From: Rhodobium orientis
Lineage (GTDB): Bacteria > Pseudomonadota > Alphaproteobacteria > Rhizobiales > Rhodobiaceae
Reading direction: 5' to 3'
Length of the DNA: 64,000 nucleotides
Assembly: GCF_003258835.1 (NCBI RefSeq)
Contig: NZ_NPEV01000001.1
Location: 62,001-126,000, forward strand
Shown: positions 49,720 through 58,388 of the stretch, one piece after another
Position numbering within the stretch: position 1 is the first letter of the stretch
How the letters are laid out: each line of letters starts with the position of its first letter
Notes under the pieces: generated by a model
The model's input: only the letters and a program-made list of their open reading frames with translations
Databases searched by the model: none
Told to the model about the DNA's origin: nothing
Translations under genes and position numbers: made by a program

Positions 49720-50220
49720 ATGAGCCTCATCGATTTCGAGATCGAACGCCACACCAACCCCGTCGACATGATCGAGCAGATCGCCTCGTTCCACGACTGG
49801 GCGTTTGAGCGTTCCGGCGACGACGAAATTACCATCTCCATTTCCGGACAGTGGTGCGACTACCACGTCTCGTTCTCCTGGCTGGAGGACATCGAGGCAC
49901 TGCACCTGGCCTGCGCGTTCGACCTGAAGGTCACCGAACAGCGCAAGATCGAGGTGATGCGGCTCCTGGCGCTGGTCAACGAACAGCTCTGGATGGGCCA
50001 TTTCGACCTGTGGAACCAGGAAGGCTTCGTCATGTTCCGCCAGTCGCTGTTGCTTGCCGGCGGCGCGGAGGCGACCAGCCAGCAGGTCGAGGGCATGCTC
50101 GGCAACGCGCTAGAATCCTGCGAGCGCTACTACCAGGCCTTCCAGTTCGTCGTCTGGGCCGGTCGCAGCGCCAACGAGGCGCTCGACACCGCGCTTTTCG
50201 AGACGGCAGGCGAGGCATGA
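49720..50220 (+). CDS. YbjN domain-containing protein
   Basis: The 166-residue protein matches the YbjN family, chaperone-like alpha/beta proteins. Visible parts are ISISGQWCDYHVSFSWLED, LACAFDLKVTEQRKIEVMRL and LVNEQLWMGHFDLWNQEGFV. GAGG precedes ATG 49720. Its stop overlaps the proC ATG by four bases, so the two are cotranslated. Confidence 0.88.
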   Translation: MSLIDFEIERHTNPVDMIEQIASFHDWAFERSGDDEITISISGQWCDYHVSFSWLEDIEALHLACAFDLKVTEQRKIEVMRLLALVNEQLWMGHFDLWNQEGFVMFRQSLLLAGGAEATSQQVEGMLGNALESCERYYQAFQFVVWAGRSANEALDTALFETAGEA

Positions 50221-51038
50221 GCCTTGCCGCGGCAACGCCGCTCGTTCTTGCCGGCTCCGGCAAGATGGGCGGGGCGATGCTGGCCGGCTGGCTCGACATG
50301 GGGCTCGACCCGGCGGGCGTGACGGTCATCGACCCGGGCCCGCCGCCGGAGATCGCCAACCTGATTTCCCAAAAGGGTATTCGCCTGGAGGCTTCGGCGC
50401 CGGACGATGTCACCGCCGCCGTCCTGCTCGTCGCGGTCAAGCCGCAGATGATGGGTGACGTGCTACCCGCCTTGCGGCCGGTGGTCGGGTCCGAGACCGT
50501 CGTCGTCTCCATCGCCGCCGGGACGACCATCGCGACGCTGTCGGTAGGCCTCGGTACCGATAACGTGGTGCGCTCCATCCCCAACACGCCGGCCCAGGTC
50601 GGCCGCGGCATGACGGTGGCCGTTGCCACATGTGACGTTGGTCGTGCGCAGCGCGCCGTCGTCACGGATCTCCTGTCCGCCGTCGGCAAGGTCGGTTGGG
50701 TCGAGGATGAGGAGCTGATCGATGCCGCGACCGGTGTTTCCGGCTCCGGCCCGGCCTATGTGTTCTTTCTCGTCGAAGCGCTGGCGGAAGCTGGCCGTGC
50801 GGCTGGACTCGACGCCGATCTCGCCATGACGCTTGCCCGCCAGACCGTCACCGGGGCGGGCGAGCTGCTCCACCGCTCCGATCTCGATGCTGCAACGCTG
50901 CGGCAGAATGTCACGTCTCCAGGCGGCACGACCGCTGCCGCGCTGAACGTGCTGATGGCCGAGGAGGGCGGGCTTGCCGGGCTGATGCGCGAGGCGGTTG
51001 CGGCTGCAACGAAGCGCTCGCGCGAGCTTGCCGGCTAG
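50217..51038 (+). CDS. proC: Pyrroline-5-carboxylate reductase
   Basis: The 273-residue enzyme reduces pyrroline-5-carboxylate to proline with NAD(P)H. The nucleotide loop LAGSGKMGGAMLAGWLDMG (about 11-29), the catalytic region VRSIPNTPAQVGRGMT and the C-terminal signature TGVSGSGPAYVFFLVEAL followed by VTSPGGTTAAAL all match the family. It starts in the ybjN stop. Normal length. Confidence 0.96.
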   Translation: MSLAAATPLVLAGSGKMGGAMLAGWLDMGLDPAGVTVIDPGPPPEIANLISQKGIRLEASAPDDVTAAVLLVAVKPQMMGDVLPALRPVVGSETVVVSIAAGTTIATLSVGLGTDNVVRSIPNTPAQVGRGMTVAVATCDVGRAQRAVVTDLLSAVGKVGWVEDEELIDAATGVSGSGPAYVFFLVEALAEAGRAAGLDADLAMTLARQTVTGAGELLHRSDLDAATLRQNVTSPGGTTAAALNVLMAEEGGLAGLMREAVAAATKRSRELAG

Positions 51039-51121
51039 CGCCGACAGGAAAACCCACTACCCGTCTACCCTTTTTCCCGCGGCCGCGGCGTCCTATCTTG
51101 GCCGCAAAGGAGAGGTGATCC

Positions 51122-51781
51122 ATGGCTACGGACCGCAATCGCAAGAAAATCATCGATGCCTTTATGGCGCTGGCCGAGACCCGCGCCTTCGAGGAGATCT
51201 CGCTGGTGGCCATCGCCGAGGAGGCGAAGGTCGACCTTGCCACCCTGCGCGATGCCTATGACGGCAAGCTGGCGATCCTCGCCGACTTCTTCCGTCGCAT
51301 CGACATGGCGGTGCTGAAGGGCGAGGAAGAGGGCGCGGCCGACGAGACGCCGCGCGACCGGCTGTTCGACGTCGTCATGCGCCGCTTCGATGCGCTGGCG
51401 CCCTACAAGGCGGCACTCGCCTCGCTGGGCCATTCGGCAAGGCGCGACCCGTTCCTGACGATGGCGCTCGCCCGGCTTTCGTCCGTCTCCCAGAACTGGA
51501 TGCTGACGGGGGCCGGGATCGACACCTCGGGGATCGTTGGCCTTGCCAAGGTCAAGGGCATGGTCCTGACCTATGCCAAGGTGTTCCGCACCTGGCTGAA
51601 GGATGACGATCCGGGGCTGGCGCGCACCATGTCGGCGCTCGACAAGGAGCTCAGGCGCGGCGAGAAGGTGGTCTCCCGGCTCGAGCGCATGTCCCGGCGC
51701 TGCGGCCGGCGGCGTTCGGTCCGCCAGGACGATCATCTGAAGGATTTCCCCGCGGAGGGCGCCGACGCAACGGCCGCCTGA
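51122..51781 (+). CDS. TetR/AcrR-family regulator (possible COQ9-like)
   Basis: The 219-residue protein has an N-terminal TetR-type helix-turn-helix ([20 protein letters not shown], about 24-43) and a helical C-terminal part. A strong AAAGGAGAGGTGA site precedes ATG 51122. The fold is shared with COQ9, so a ubiquinone-related role cannot be excluded, but the HTH looks normal. The C-terminus ([13 protein letters not shown]) is basic. Confidence 0.78.
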   Translation: MATDRNRKKIIDAFMALAETRAFEEISLVAIAEEAKVDLATLRDAYDGKLAILADFFRRIDMAVLKGEEEGAADETPRDRLFDVVMRRFDALAPYKAALASLGHSARRDPFLTMALARLSSVSQNWMLTGAGIDTSGIVGLAKVKGMVLTYAKVFRTWLKDDDPGLARTMSALDKELRRGEKVVSRLERMSRRCGRRRSVRQDDHLKDFPAEGADATAA

Positions 51782-51806
51782 TCGGCACATTCCGAAAGGT
51801 TCTTCC

Positions 51807-52163
51807 ATGAGCGACGGTGCCCCGGCGCAGCAGATCACGTTCGACGACTTCCTGAAGGTCGATATCCGCGTCGGCACCATCGTCGAGGCCGAGCCCTATC
51901 CGGAAGCGCGCAAGCCCGCCTACAAGCTGAAGATCGATTTCGGCCCGGAGATCGGCGTCAAGAAGTCGTCGGCGCAGATCACCGTCAACTACACGCGCGA
52001 TGAATTGGTCGGTCGGCAGGTGATGGCGGTCGTCAACTTCCCGCCGCGCCAGATCGGCAAGTTCATGTCCGAGGTGCTGACGATGGGCTTTCCCGACGCC
52101 AATGGCGAGGTGGTGCTCGCCGCCATCGAGCGCCCGGTGGCGAATGGCGGGCGGCTTTATTGA
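51807..52163 (+). CDS. csaA: tRNA-binding domain protein CsaA
   Basis: The 118-residue protein is a Trbp111/CsaA-type OB fold, opening with [20 protein letters not shown] and containing the [21 protein letters not shown] and [12 protein letters not shown] stretches. CsaA binds tRNA and has been described as a secretion chaperone. The gene is followed by a 599-base gene-free repeat region. Confidence 0.93.
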   Translation: MSDGAPAQQITFDDFLKVDIRVGTIVEAEPYPEARKPAYKLKIDFGPEIGVKKSSAQITVNYTRDELVGRQVMAVVNFPPRQIGKFMSEVLTMGFPDANGEVVLAAIERPVANGGRLY

Positions 52164-52270
52164 GGTTGGCGGGGCTTTTGATGCTCCGGCCCTGAAGGCT
52201 GCCTGACGGGGCGTTAGCCCCATGGCGCGGCGATAGCGGCGGCTAAATTCCCTTTGACCCAAACACGCTC

Positions 52271-52440
52271 GTCACCGCGGGCTTGACCCGGGGCCTAGTG
52301 CCCTTCTCCACACGGTATGCCGGGTGTTGAGGGAACGGCGCGTTTGCGTGGGTGTCGGCCGTGCCAAGACCCGCCACGGGCTACCGTGTCGATGGGGGCA
52401 ATGGGCCCCGGCTCTCCGCTTCGCTTCGGCCGGGGTGACG
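52271..52440. repeat. Second intergenic repeat type (GGCCCCGG arms)
   Basis: GTCACCGCGG...GGGGCC at 52271-52295 faces GGCCCCGGCTCTCCGCTTCG...GGGGTGAC ending near 52439. The arms are diverged reverse complements, and the layout differs from that of the CGTCATTGCG family. Confidence 0.5.
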
Positions 52441-52487
52441 GGAGAGTTTGCGGCAGTGCGGAGCGACACCACTGGCTCGGTCATGCC

Positions 52488-52585
52488 GGATTGCTTCGCT
52501 GCGCTCGCGATGACGGCTTCAGTGGGTTTCCGCAGACTTTTCAACGTCATTGCGAGGAGGCCGACAGGCCGACGCGGCAATCCAG
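52488..52585. repeat. Dispersed palindromic intergenic repeat, copy C
   Basis: GGATTGCTTCGCTGCGCTCG...ATGACG (52488-52515) faces CGTCATTGCGAGGAGGCCGA...GCAATCCAG (52545-52585). This copy closely matches 20889 and 59558. Confidence 0.85.
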
Positions 52586-52691
52586 CAAACGGTTGCGACA
52601 GGTTACGAGGGTGCGTCGGGCACGAGGCTCGGCTGTCGCCTCGGATGATGGCAGAGACCACCTCTCGGCATTTGGACAACGCACCGCCGCT

Positions 52692-52721
52692 CTGGATTGC
52701 TTCGCTTCGCTCGCAATGACG
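52692..52721. repeat. Lone arm of the palindromic repeat, copy D
   Basis: CTGGATTGCTTCGCTTCGCT...CAATGACGG without a facing arm nearby except that of copy C. It matches the left arm of the other copies. Confidence 0.75.
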
Positions 52722-52762
52722 GAATCTCCCATGATTCCAATCCTATCGCGGGCGCCTGCCTC

Positions 52763-54160
52763 TTAGATCGGGATGCGGATCGTCGCCCTGAGGCCGCCGA
52801 GGGGGGAGCGCGAGAGGCTGATCTCGCCGCCATGGGCCCTTGCGATGTCGCGGACGATGGCGAGGCCGAGGCCGGTGCCGTGGCGGTCCTGGTTGCGGGC
52901 CGTGTCGAGGCGGTAGAAAGGCCGGAACACCGTCTCCAGCTCCTCCTCGGGGATGCCCGGGCCGTTGTCGTCGATGACCAGTACGACGGCGTTGCCGGCG
53001 TTGCGGGCGGCGATCTCCACATGGTCGGCGTGGCCGGCGGCGTTGGTGACGAGGTTGAGCAGCATCCGCTTGAAGGCGTTCGGCTTCACCGCCACGTCGG
53101 TCGTCAGTTCAATGCGCGAGGTGACCGTCGCGCCGAGCGCCTCGGCCTCGATCTCAAGGTCCTCCACGATCGCCGCCAGGTCGGTGGCGGTGACGGTCTC
53201 GTCGCCGTCGCCGCGCACGAAGGTGAGATAGGTCTCCAACATCGCCTGCATTTCGTCGACGTCGCGCTTCAGGGCGTCGATCTCCGGGCCCTCGCCGATC
53301 AGTTCCAGCTCCAGGCGGAAGCGGGTGAGGACGGTCCTGAGATCATGGCTGACGCCGGCGAGCATGACCGTTCTCTGCTCGATGTGGCGGGCGATGCGGC
53401 CGCGCATTTCCAGGAACGCCTCGGTCGCCAGGCGCACCTCGCGCGAGCCGCGCGGCCGCAAATCCGCCACCTCGTGGCCGCGGCCGAGGCTTTCGGCGGC
53501 GTTGGCGAGCTGCTGGATCGGGCGGATCTGGTTACGCAGGAACAGGATGGCGATGATGATCAGTACCAGCGAGGTGGAGACCATCCAGATGACGAAGATG
53601 TAGGAGTTGGAGGCGTAGGTGTGGCTGCGCTTGGCGAAGATGCGCATGATCGAATGGTCGAGCTGGACGCGGATCTCCACAAGGTCCGAGCGGCCGACCG
53701 TGTCGATCCAGAACGGCTTGCCGACTTGCTTGGAAATCTTGCGGCTGAGCGCCCGGTCGAGCAGCGAGAAGAACGGTTTCGGCGCGGGCGGCGGAAGCGG
53801 GCCCGGCGGCATCATCACCATGATGATCTGCAGGTCGTCGCGGGCGATTTCGGAGAGCTTTTCGTAGTTGTCGTCCTGGGGATACTGTTCGGCGATGGAG
53901 ATCAGCGCGGCGATATCGCGCACCGTGGCGTCGGACAGGCGGTTGGTGACGGTCTCCCAGTGACGCTCCATGAAGACGAAGGCGAGCACCGACTGCAGCA
54001 GCACCATCGGTGCGACGATGATGATGAGAGCGCGGCCGTAGAGCCCCTTCGGCATGTAGTTGTGGAGGGTGCCGGCGACGATGTTGTAGCCGCCGCGGAC
54101 GAGCCGCCAGAGGCGGGCGAGGCGCGAGCGGACGGCCGGGGAGGTGTCGCTGGTCGCCAT
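52763..54160 (-). CDS. EnvZ-type sensor histidine kinase
   Basis: The 465-residue kinase has two membrane helices (about 44-64 and 184-208) around a periplasmic part, a HAMP segment, the phospho-acceptor motif VSHDLRT with its His, an N box (LLNLVTNAAGHA), and G boxes DNGPGIPEEE and GTGLGLAI. It is transcribed ten bases after the OmpR-type gene and must be its partner. A MarR-type gene lies upstream, an order like that of the petP-petR region of Rhodobacter. Confidence 0.92.
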   Translation of the reverse strand: MATSDTSPAVRSRLARLWRLVRGGYNIVAGTLHNYMPKGLYGRALIIIVAPMVLLQSVLAFVFMERHWETVTNRLSDATVRDIAALISIAEQYPQDDNYEKLSEIARDDLQIIMVMMPPGPLPPPAPKPFFSLLDRALSRKISKQVGKPFWIDTVGRSDLVEIRVQLDHSIMRIFAKRSHTYASNSYIFVIWMVSTSLVLIIIAILFLRNQIRPIQQLANAAESLGRGHEVADLRPRGSREVRLATEAFLEMRGRIARHIEQRTVMLAGVSHDLRTVLTRFRLELELIGEGPEIDALKRDVDEMQAMLETYLTFVRGDGDETVTATDLAAIVEDLEIEAEALGATVTSRIELTTDVAVKPNAFKRMLLNLVTNAAGHADHVEIAARNAGNAVVLVIDDNGPGIPEEELETVFRPFYRLDTARNQDRHGTGLGLAIVRDIARAHGGEISLSRSPLGGLRATIRIPI

Positions 54161-54170
54161 CGCCGGCCCG

Positions 54171-54875
54171 TCAGTCGCACATCAGCCGGTAGCCGACGCC
54201 GCGCACCGTCTGCAGATAGATCGGGTTGGTCGGGTCGGGCTCCAGCTTGCGGCGCAGGCGGTTGATCTGGACGTCGGCGGTGCGCTCGCCGAGATTGCCG
54301 TCGCCGCCGATGAGAAGGTGCCGGGGCACGGTCTCGCCAGGCTTTTCGGCAAAGATGCGCAACAGGCCGCGCTCCCGGTCGGTAAGGCGGATGAGGTCGT
54401 CGCCCTTTTTCAGCTCGCGCCGATCGAGGTGGAAGGTGAAGGGGCCGAAGCGGACCTCGGTCGGCACGCCGACGGGCTTGGCGTCGCCGCGCTTCAAGAG
54501 GTTGCCGAGGCGCAGCAGCAGCTCGCGCGGCTCGAAGGGCTTCGACAGGTAGTCATCGGCGCCGACCTCCAGGCCTTCGATGCGGTGCTCGACCTCGGTG
54601 CGGGCGGTCAGCATCAGGATCGGCACGTCGGACGCCTTGCGCAGGGCCGAGGTCAGCTCCAGGCCGCTTTCGCCCGGCATCATGACGTCGATGACGAGGG
54701 CGTCGAAGGTCAGCGCCTCCAGCTTGCGCCGTGCGGCGGCGGCGGAATCGGCGACCGTGACGCGGAAGCCGTGATTGCCGAGATAGCGCGACAGCAGGTC
54801 GCGGATGCGGCTGTCGTCGTCGATCACCAGAAGGTGCGGGGCATCGTCCGGCGGGTGAACTGCCTGGGTCTCCAT
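54171..54875 (-). CDS. OmpR-family response regulator, PetR-like
   Basis: The 234-residue protein has a receiver domain with the acidic pair IDDDSRIRD and the phospho-Asp in VIDVMMPGESGLE, the Lys of LSKPFEPREL and a C-terminal winged helix (RTADVQINRLRRKLEPDP). It is followed at once by the histidine kinase and preceded by a MarR gene. In Rhodobacter capsulatus petR, an OmpR-like gene next to MarR-like petP, is needed for growth; the same pairing suggests this gene is its counterpart. Confidence 0.9.
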   Translation of the reverse strand: METQAVHPPDDAPHLLVIDDDSRIRDLLSRYLGNHGFRVTVADSAAAARRKLEALTFDALVIDVMMPGESGLELTSALRKASDVPILMLTARTEVEHRIEGLEVGADDYLSKPFEPRELLLRLGNLLKRGDAKPVGVPTEVRFGPFTFHLDRRELKKGDDLIRLTDRERGLLRIFAEKPGETVPRHLLIGGDGNLGERTADVQINRLRRKLEPDPTNPIYLQTVRGVGYRLMCD

Positions 54876-54911
54876 GGGGTCTTCATTCCACGCGCGCGGA
54901 TGCCGCGCGTT

Positions 54912-55445
54912 CTAGCGTTTCGCCGTCAGCCGCCGGACCTCGGCGCGTTCGGTGTCGTTGACGAGTTGCAGGAGGAAGTCGCGGGCGGCGGCCTCGCTCC
55001 CGGCAGGGAGTTTCTCTAGTGCGGCAAGAATACGGTGCGATTGCGGCGCGGCAAGGCGGATCGCCAGGTCGTGGCCGGCCGTCGTGGCGAAAAGCAGGCG
55101 CTGGCGGCGATCGAAGGATCCGGTCTGCTGCTCGATGAAGCCGCTTTCCACGAGCTGCTTCAGCACCCGGCCGAGGCTCTGCTTGGTGATCTTCAGGATA
55201 TCGAGGAGCTCGGTGACGGTGATGCCGGGGTTCCGATTGACGAAATGCAGCACCCGGTGATGGGCGCGCCCGAAGCCGTATTCGGCAAGGATGGTGTCCG
55301 GATCGCTGACGAAGTCGCGGTAGGCAAAGAACAAAAGCTCGATCAGCTCGAAGTCGAGATCGGGTTCGCGGACGTCGTCAGCGGCGCCGGCGCCATCCTG
55401 TCCAGCCGTGCGTATTTTCGCGGAGGAAGAATTTATGTCAGCCAT
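54912..55445 (-). CDS. MarR-family regulator (PetP-like)
   Basis: The 177-residue protein has the MarR winged helix (ITVTELLDILKITKQSLGRV and GFIEQQTGSFDRRQRLLFAT) within an all-helical dimer frame. The N-terminal 25 residues are charged. A 12-bp inverted repeat directly upstream of its start (55455-55496) is a likely autoregulatory operator. By synteny it is like petP. Confidence 0.9.
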   Translation of the reverse strand: MADINSSSAKIRTAGQDGAGAADDVREPDLDFELIELLFFAYRDFVSDPDTILAEYGFGRAHHRVLHFVNRNPGITVTELLDILKITKQSLGRVLKQLVESGFIEQQTGSFDRRQRLLFATTAGHDLAIRLAAPQSHRILAALEKLPAGSEAAARDFLLQLVNDTERAEVRRLTAKR

Positions 55446-55454
55446 ATTGACTTA

Positions 55455-55496
55455 TTTCGTGTCGATTGTTACCCATATGCCCGTCGAAACGAAATG
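55455..55496. promoter_or_regulatory. 12-bp inverted repeat before the MarR gene
   Basis: ATTTCGTGTCGA (55455-55466) and TCGAAACGAAAT (55485-55496) are reverse complements at 11 of 12 positions with an 18-base spacer. It begins ten bases upstream of the MarR start and also faces ilvE, so it could control both. Confidence 0.65.
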
Positions 55497-55691
55497 ATCG
55501 GTCGCAAGGCCCCATTTCGAGGCATACGAACTTGCGTGGCAGGTCCGTTCCCGGCGGTGTGCACGATATCGATTGTTTTATCGCGACGCAAAAGCCACTG
55601 CCCCTTTCCCGGGGGATGAACCGGCGGCCCGCGGACGGATCGCGACGCAGCAACAACAAGGGCGCGAGAGCAAGCGCCAGTGGAGAAAATT

Positions 55692-56594
55692 ATGGCGGGA
55701 ATTCCTTTCGATCAGCGCGACGGCGAGATCTGGTATGACGGGGCCTATGTCCCCTGGACCGACGCCAAGGTGCATGTGCTGACGCACGGGCTGCATTACG
55801 CCAGCGCCGTGTTCGAAGGTGAGCGGGCCTATGGCGGCGCCATCTTCAAGCTTGAAGAGCACACTGACCGGTTGATCGAGTCGGCCCGCGTACTCGGCTT
55901 TTCGATTCCCTATTCGGCCGAGGTGATCAACGACGCCTGTAACCAGCTCCTCGTCCGGGCGAACCTGATCGACGCCTATGTGCGGCCGATCGCCTGGCGC
56001 GGCAGCGAGATGATGGGCGTGTCGGCGCAGGCCAACACCATCCATCTGGCGATCGCCGCGTGGCAGTGGCCGAGCTATTTCGCGCCGGAAGAGCGGCTGA
56101 AGGGCATCCGCCTCGACATGGCCGAATATTGCCGGCCGGATCCGCGTACGGCGCCGTCGAAGTCGAAGGCGGCCGGGCTCTACATGATCTGCACGATCTC
56201 AAAGCACGCGGCCGAAGCCAAGGGCTATGCCGATGCCCTGATGCTCGACTGGCGCGGCCAGGTGGCCGAGGCGACCGGCGCCAACGTGTTCTTCGTCAAG
56301 GACGGCGTCATCCATACGCCGAAGCCCGACTGCTTCCTCGACGGCATCACGCGGCGCACGGTCATCGGCCTTGCGAAGGCGCGCGGGATCGAGGTGGTGG
56401 AGCGGGCGATCCTGCCGGAGGAAATGGAGGGCTTCGAGCAGTGCTTCCTGACCGGTACGGCGGCCGAGGTCACCCCGGTCTCGGAGATCGGCCCCTACAG
56501 TTTCACCGTCGGCGACATCACCAAGACGCTGATGGAAGACTACATGGCGGCGGTGCTGCCGCAGGAGCCTGCAAAGGTCGCCGCGGTCGGCTGA
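55692..56594 (+). CDS. ilvE: Branched-chain amino acid aminotransferase
   Basis: The 300-residue fold-type IV PLP enzyme transaminates branched-chain 2-oxo acids. It shows the LHYASAVFEGERAYGG, the PLP-Lys segment APSKSKAAGLYM, and the EATGANVFFVKDGVI region of the family. ATG 55692 follows GGAG at seven bases; a GTG twelve bases upstream is possible. A strong terminator follows. Confidence 0.95.
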   Translation: MAGIPFDQRDGEIWYDGAYVPWTDAKVHVLTHGLHYASAVFEGERAYGGAIFKLEEHTDRLIESARVLGFSIPYSAEVINDACNQLLVRANLIDAYVRPIAWRGSEMMGVSAQANTIHLAIAAWQWPSYFAPEERLKGIRLDMAEYCRPDPRTAPSKSKAAGLYMICTISKHAAEAKGYADALMLDWRGQVAEATGANVFFVKDGVIHTPKPDCFLDGITRRTVIGLAKARGIEVVERAILPEEMEGFEQCFLTGTAAEVTPVSEIGPYSFTVGDITKTLMEDYMAAVLPQEPAKVAAVG

Positions 56595-56623
56595 GCCGGC
56601 GCGTTACCTCCTGAAATTATCAG

Positions 56624-56653
56624 CGGCCGGGAGAGCGATCTCCCGGTCGTTTT
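56624..56653 (+). terminator. Rho-independent terminator of ilvE
   Basis: An 8-bp perfect stem CCGGGAGA/TCTCCCGG (56627-56634, 56639-56646), extended by three further pairs (one G-U), with a GCGA loop is followed by TTTT (56650-56653). It lies 30 bases after the ilvE stop. Confidence 0.85.
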
Positions 56654-56811
56654 GCGTGCGTGGGCCGGCGCGCAGCGAGCCGACCCGTCCGTTCGGCGGA
56701 TTGCGCGCGCAAAACGGGCCGCTCCGTAGCATTGAAATGTTTGATTGTCGGTAATATTTTATGCAACTAATAACCGATATCAAAAATCGGAAACAAAACA
56801 GGAGGGGAACA

Positions 56812-57423
56812 ATGAAGGCAATTCTGGCATCGGCAATTGGGGTCATGTGCCTGTCGGCGGTCGCGGTGGCTCCGGGGCTCGCAAACGAATCGACGCATCA
56901 GCGCCACATTATCAAGGTGAATTGCGATCACAGCGAGATCGACAACGAAGAGACCAAGAACACGATTACCGTCGAGTTCTGGCGCGACGATCTGAAGCTC
57001 TACGAGACCACGACGAACTATGTGGCCGAAACCTTTCTGGTCTGGTCGGCTCTGAAAGCCGTGGTCAAGCATCCGGAGTTCAAGGAAGGTCCGCCGCAAT
57101 GCGATTCCAACCAATGGGCGGTTTATATTTCCGAACCGACCCAGTTTCCGGCCCGTGGCAAATACAAGAAGGGCACGGAACGAAACCCGACCCACTTCAT
57201 CATGCGCACCAGCGGCAAGGATGGATTCTTCATCGACGAGATCGACTACGAGGACGAAGAGAACAAGGAGAACAACGTCGCATTCGGCGCCTCCAACGGC
57301 AAGGGCTATTGCCTGTCGAAGGACAGCGGCGACGCCAACCGAAGCTGGAAGAAATACGTGGACGGCTGCTATCCGGCGCTGAAATTCGTTCTGAAGACCG
57401 GCAAGGTCTATCCCGTGGATTGA
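56812..57423 (+). CDS. Unknown secreted protein
   Basis: The 203-residue protein has a signal peptide (MKAILASAIGVMCLSAVAVA with cleavage near residue 24) and a mature part with four cysteines (VNCDHSE, PPQCDSN, GYCLSK, DGCYPA) that may form two disulfides. I recognise no family. Composition is rich in Asn, Asp, Glu, Lys and Tyr and less GC-biased than its neighbours, which could mark recent acquisition. The upstream region is AT-rich and a strong GGAGGGG site precedes ATG 56812. It ends 16 bases into the convergent LysR gene. Confidence 0.75.
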   Translation: MKAILASAIGVMCLSAVAVAPGLANESTHQRHIIKVNCDHSEIDNEETKNTITVEFWRDDLKLYETTTNYVAETFLVWSALKAVVKHPEFKEGPPQCDSNQWAVYISEPTQFPARGKYKKGTERNPTHFIMRTSGKDGFFIDEIDYEDEENKENNVAFGASNGKGYCLSKDSGDANRSWKKYVDGCYPALKFVLKTGKVYPVD

Positions 57424-58283
57424 GCAGGCCGCCGGTCCGGCAGGTCTTCGGCGAGGGCGGCGCCGAGGCGCCGGGCGGCGTCGCCGGCCTCCTGCCGCAT
57501 GCGGATCGAATACTCCGCCTTCGGCAAGGCCGGCAGGTCGAGGGAGGCGGGCGCGGGCGCAAGATCCCCCGCGGCCCAGCGCGGCGTGCGGGCGGTGACG
57601 GCAACGCCCGCCGCGACGGCGGCAAGGCAGCCGGCGAGTGACGGGCTGGTGGCGGCGATCCGGTAGCTACGGCTCGCGCTGTCGAGCGCTGAAAGGGCGC
57701 CTGCCCGGAACGCGCAGGGCGGATCGATCAGGGCGAGCGGCAGGTCTTTCTGGTCCGCGGCCGCGAGGCCGCCCGGCGCGGCGAGCCAGCACATCGGTTC
57801 GGCAAAGACGGCGACCTCGTCGGGCTCCACGGCGTTTCTCAAGACGACCAGGAGGTCGATCTGACCGCTCCGATAGGCCTCTGTCAGGTCCGCCGTGCCG
57901 CCGACGCGCAGGTCGAGCCGCACGCGCGGATGGGTGCGGGCGAAGCGGGCGAGCACCTCCGTCAGCGGGCCTTTGGCGAAATCCTGGGTGATGCCGAGGC
58001 CGACCCGGCCGTCGATTTCAGCGCCCGCAACGCTCATCAGCGCTTCGCGGTTTGCGGCGAGGATGCGCCGCGCATGGGCGACGAGGCGAGACCCGGCATC
58101 GGTCAGCACCTTGCGCCTTCCGTCGTCCCTCAAGAGTGGCACACCGGCCGCTGCTTCCAGCCGTTGCATCTGGGCAGTCACCGCGGAGGGCGTGCGGCCG
58201 ACGATATCGGCGGCGCGGGCCAGCGTGCCGGTATCGGCAAAAGCGACCAGGGCCTGTAACAGGGTTGGATCGAACGGCTTCAT
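57408..58283 (-). CDS. LysR-family transcriptional regulator
   Basis: The 291-residue protein has an N-terminal winged helix (TLARAADIVGRTPSAVTAQM, about 18-37) and a periplasmic-binding-type effector domain (about 90-285). It is divergent from the tautomerase-LysE pair, with a 7-bp inverted repeat in the spacer, so this pair is its probable target. Confidence 0.9.
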   Translation of the reverse strand: MKPFDPTLLQALVAFADTGTLARAADIVGRTPSAVTAQMQRLEAAAGVPLLRDDGRRKVLTDAGSRLVAHARRILAANREALMSVAGAEIDGRVGLGITQDFAKGPLTEVLARFARTHPRVRLDLRVGGTADLTEAYRSGQIDLLVVLRNAVEPDEVAVFAEPMCWLAAPGGLAAADQKDLPLALIDPPCAFRAGALSALDSASRSYRIAATSPSLAGCLAAVAAGVAVTARTPRWAAGDLAPAPASLDLPALPKAEYSIRMRQEAGDAARRLGAALAEDLPDRRPAQSTG

Positions 58284-58294
58284 AATTCAATATT

Positions 58295-58323
58295 ATCGAA
58301 TCTTTGGCGAAGAACAATTCGAT
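58295..58323. promoter_or_regulatory. Inverted repeat, likely LysR operator
   Basis: ATCGAAT (58295-58301) and ATTCGAT (58317-58323) form a perfect 7-bp inverted repeat with a 15-base spacer in the AT-rich gap between lysR and the tautomerase gene, in the size range of LysR-type sites. Confidence 0.6.
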
Positions 58324-58388
58324 TTTATCAAATAAAACCTTCGGGCATGGTCGCGGCATCGCTTCCCACACCGCAAGGATATTTCGAC

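Larger units (their letters stand above)
52164..52762. other. Repeat-rich gene-free region between csaA and envZ genes
   Basis: This 599-base stretch between two convergent genes is made largely of intergenic repeats: a GTCACCGCGGGCTTGACCCG-type arm (52271-52295) with its partner (about 52404-52440), a full palindromic unit (52488-52585) and a lone third arm (52692-52721). Open frames in it are repeat-derived. Confidence 0.65.

Noticed and set aside
52317-52766. Plus-strand open frames in the csaA-envZ gap
   Set aside because: They are translated intergenic repeats with no conserved start and no domain.
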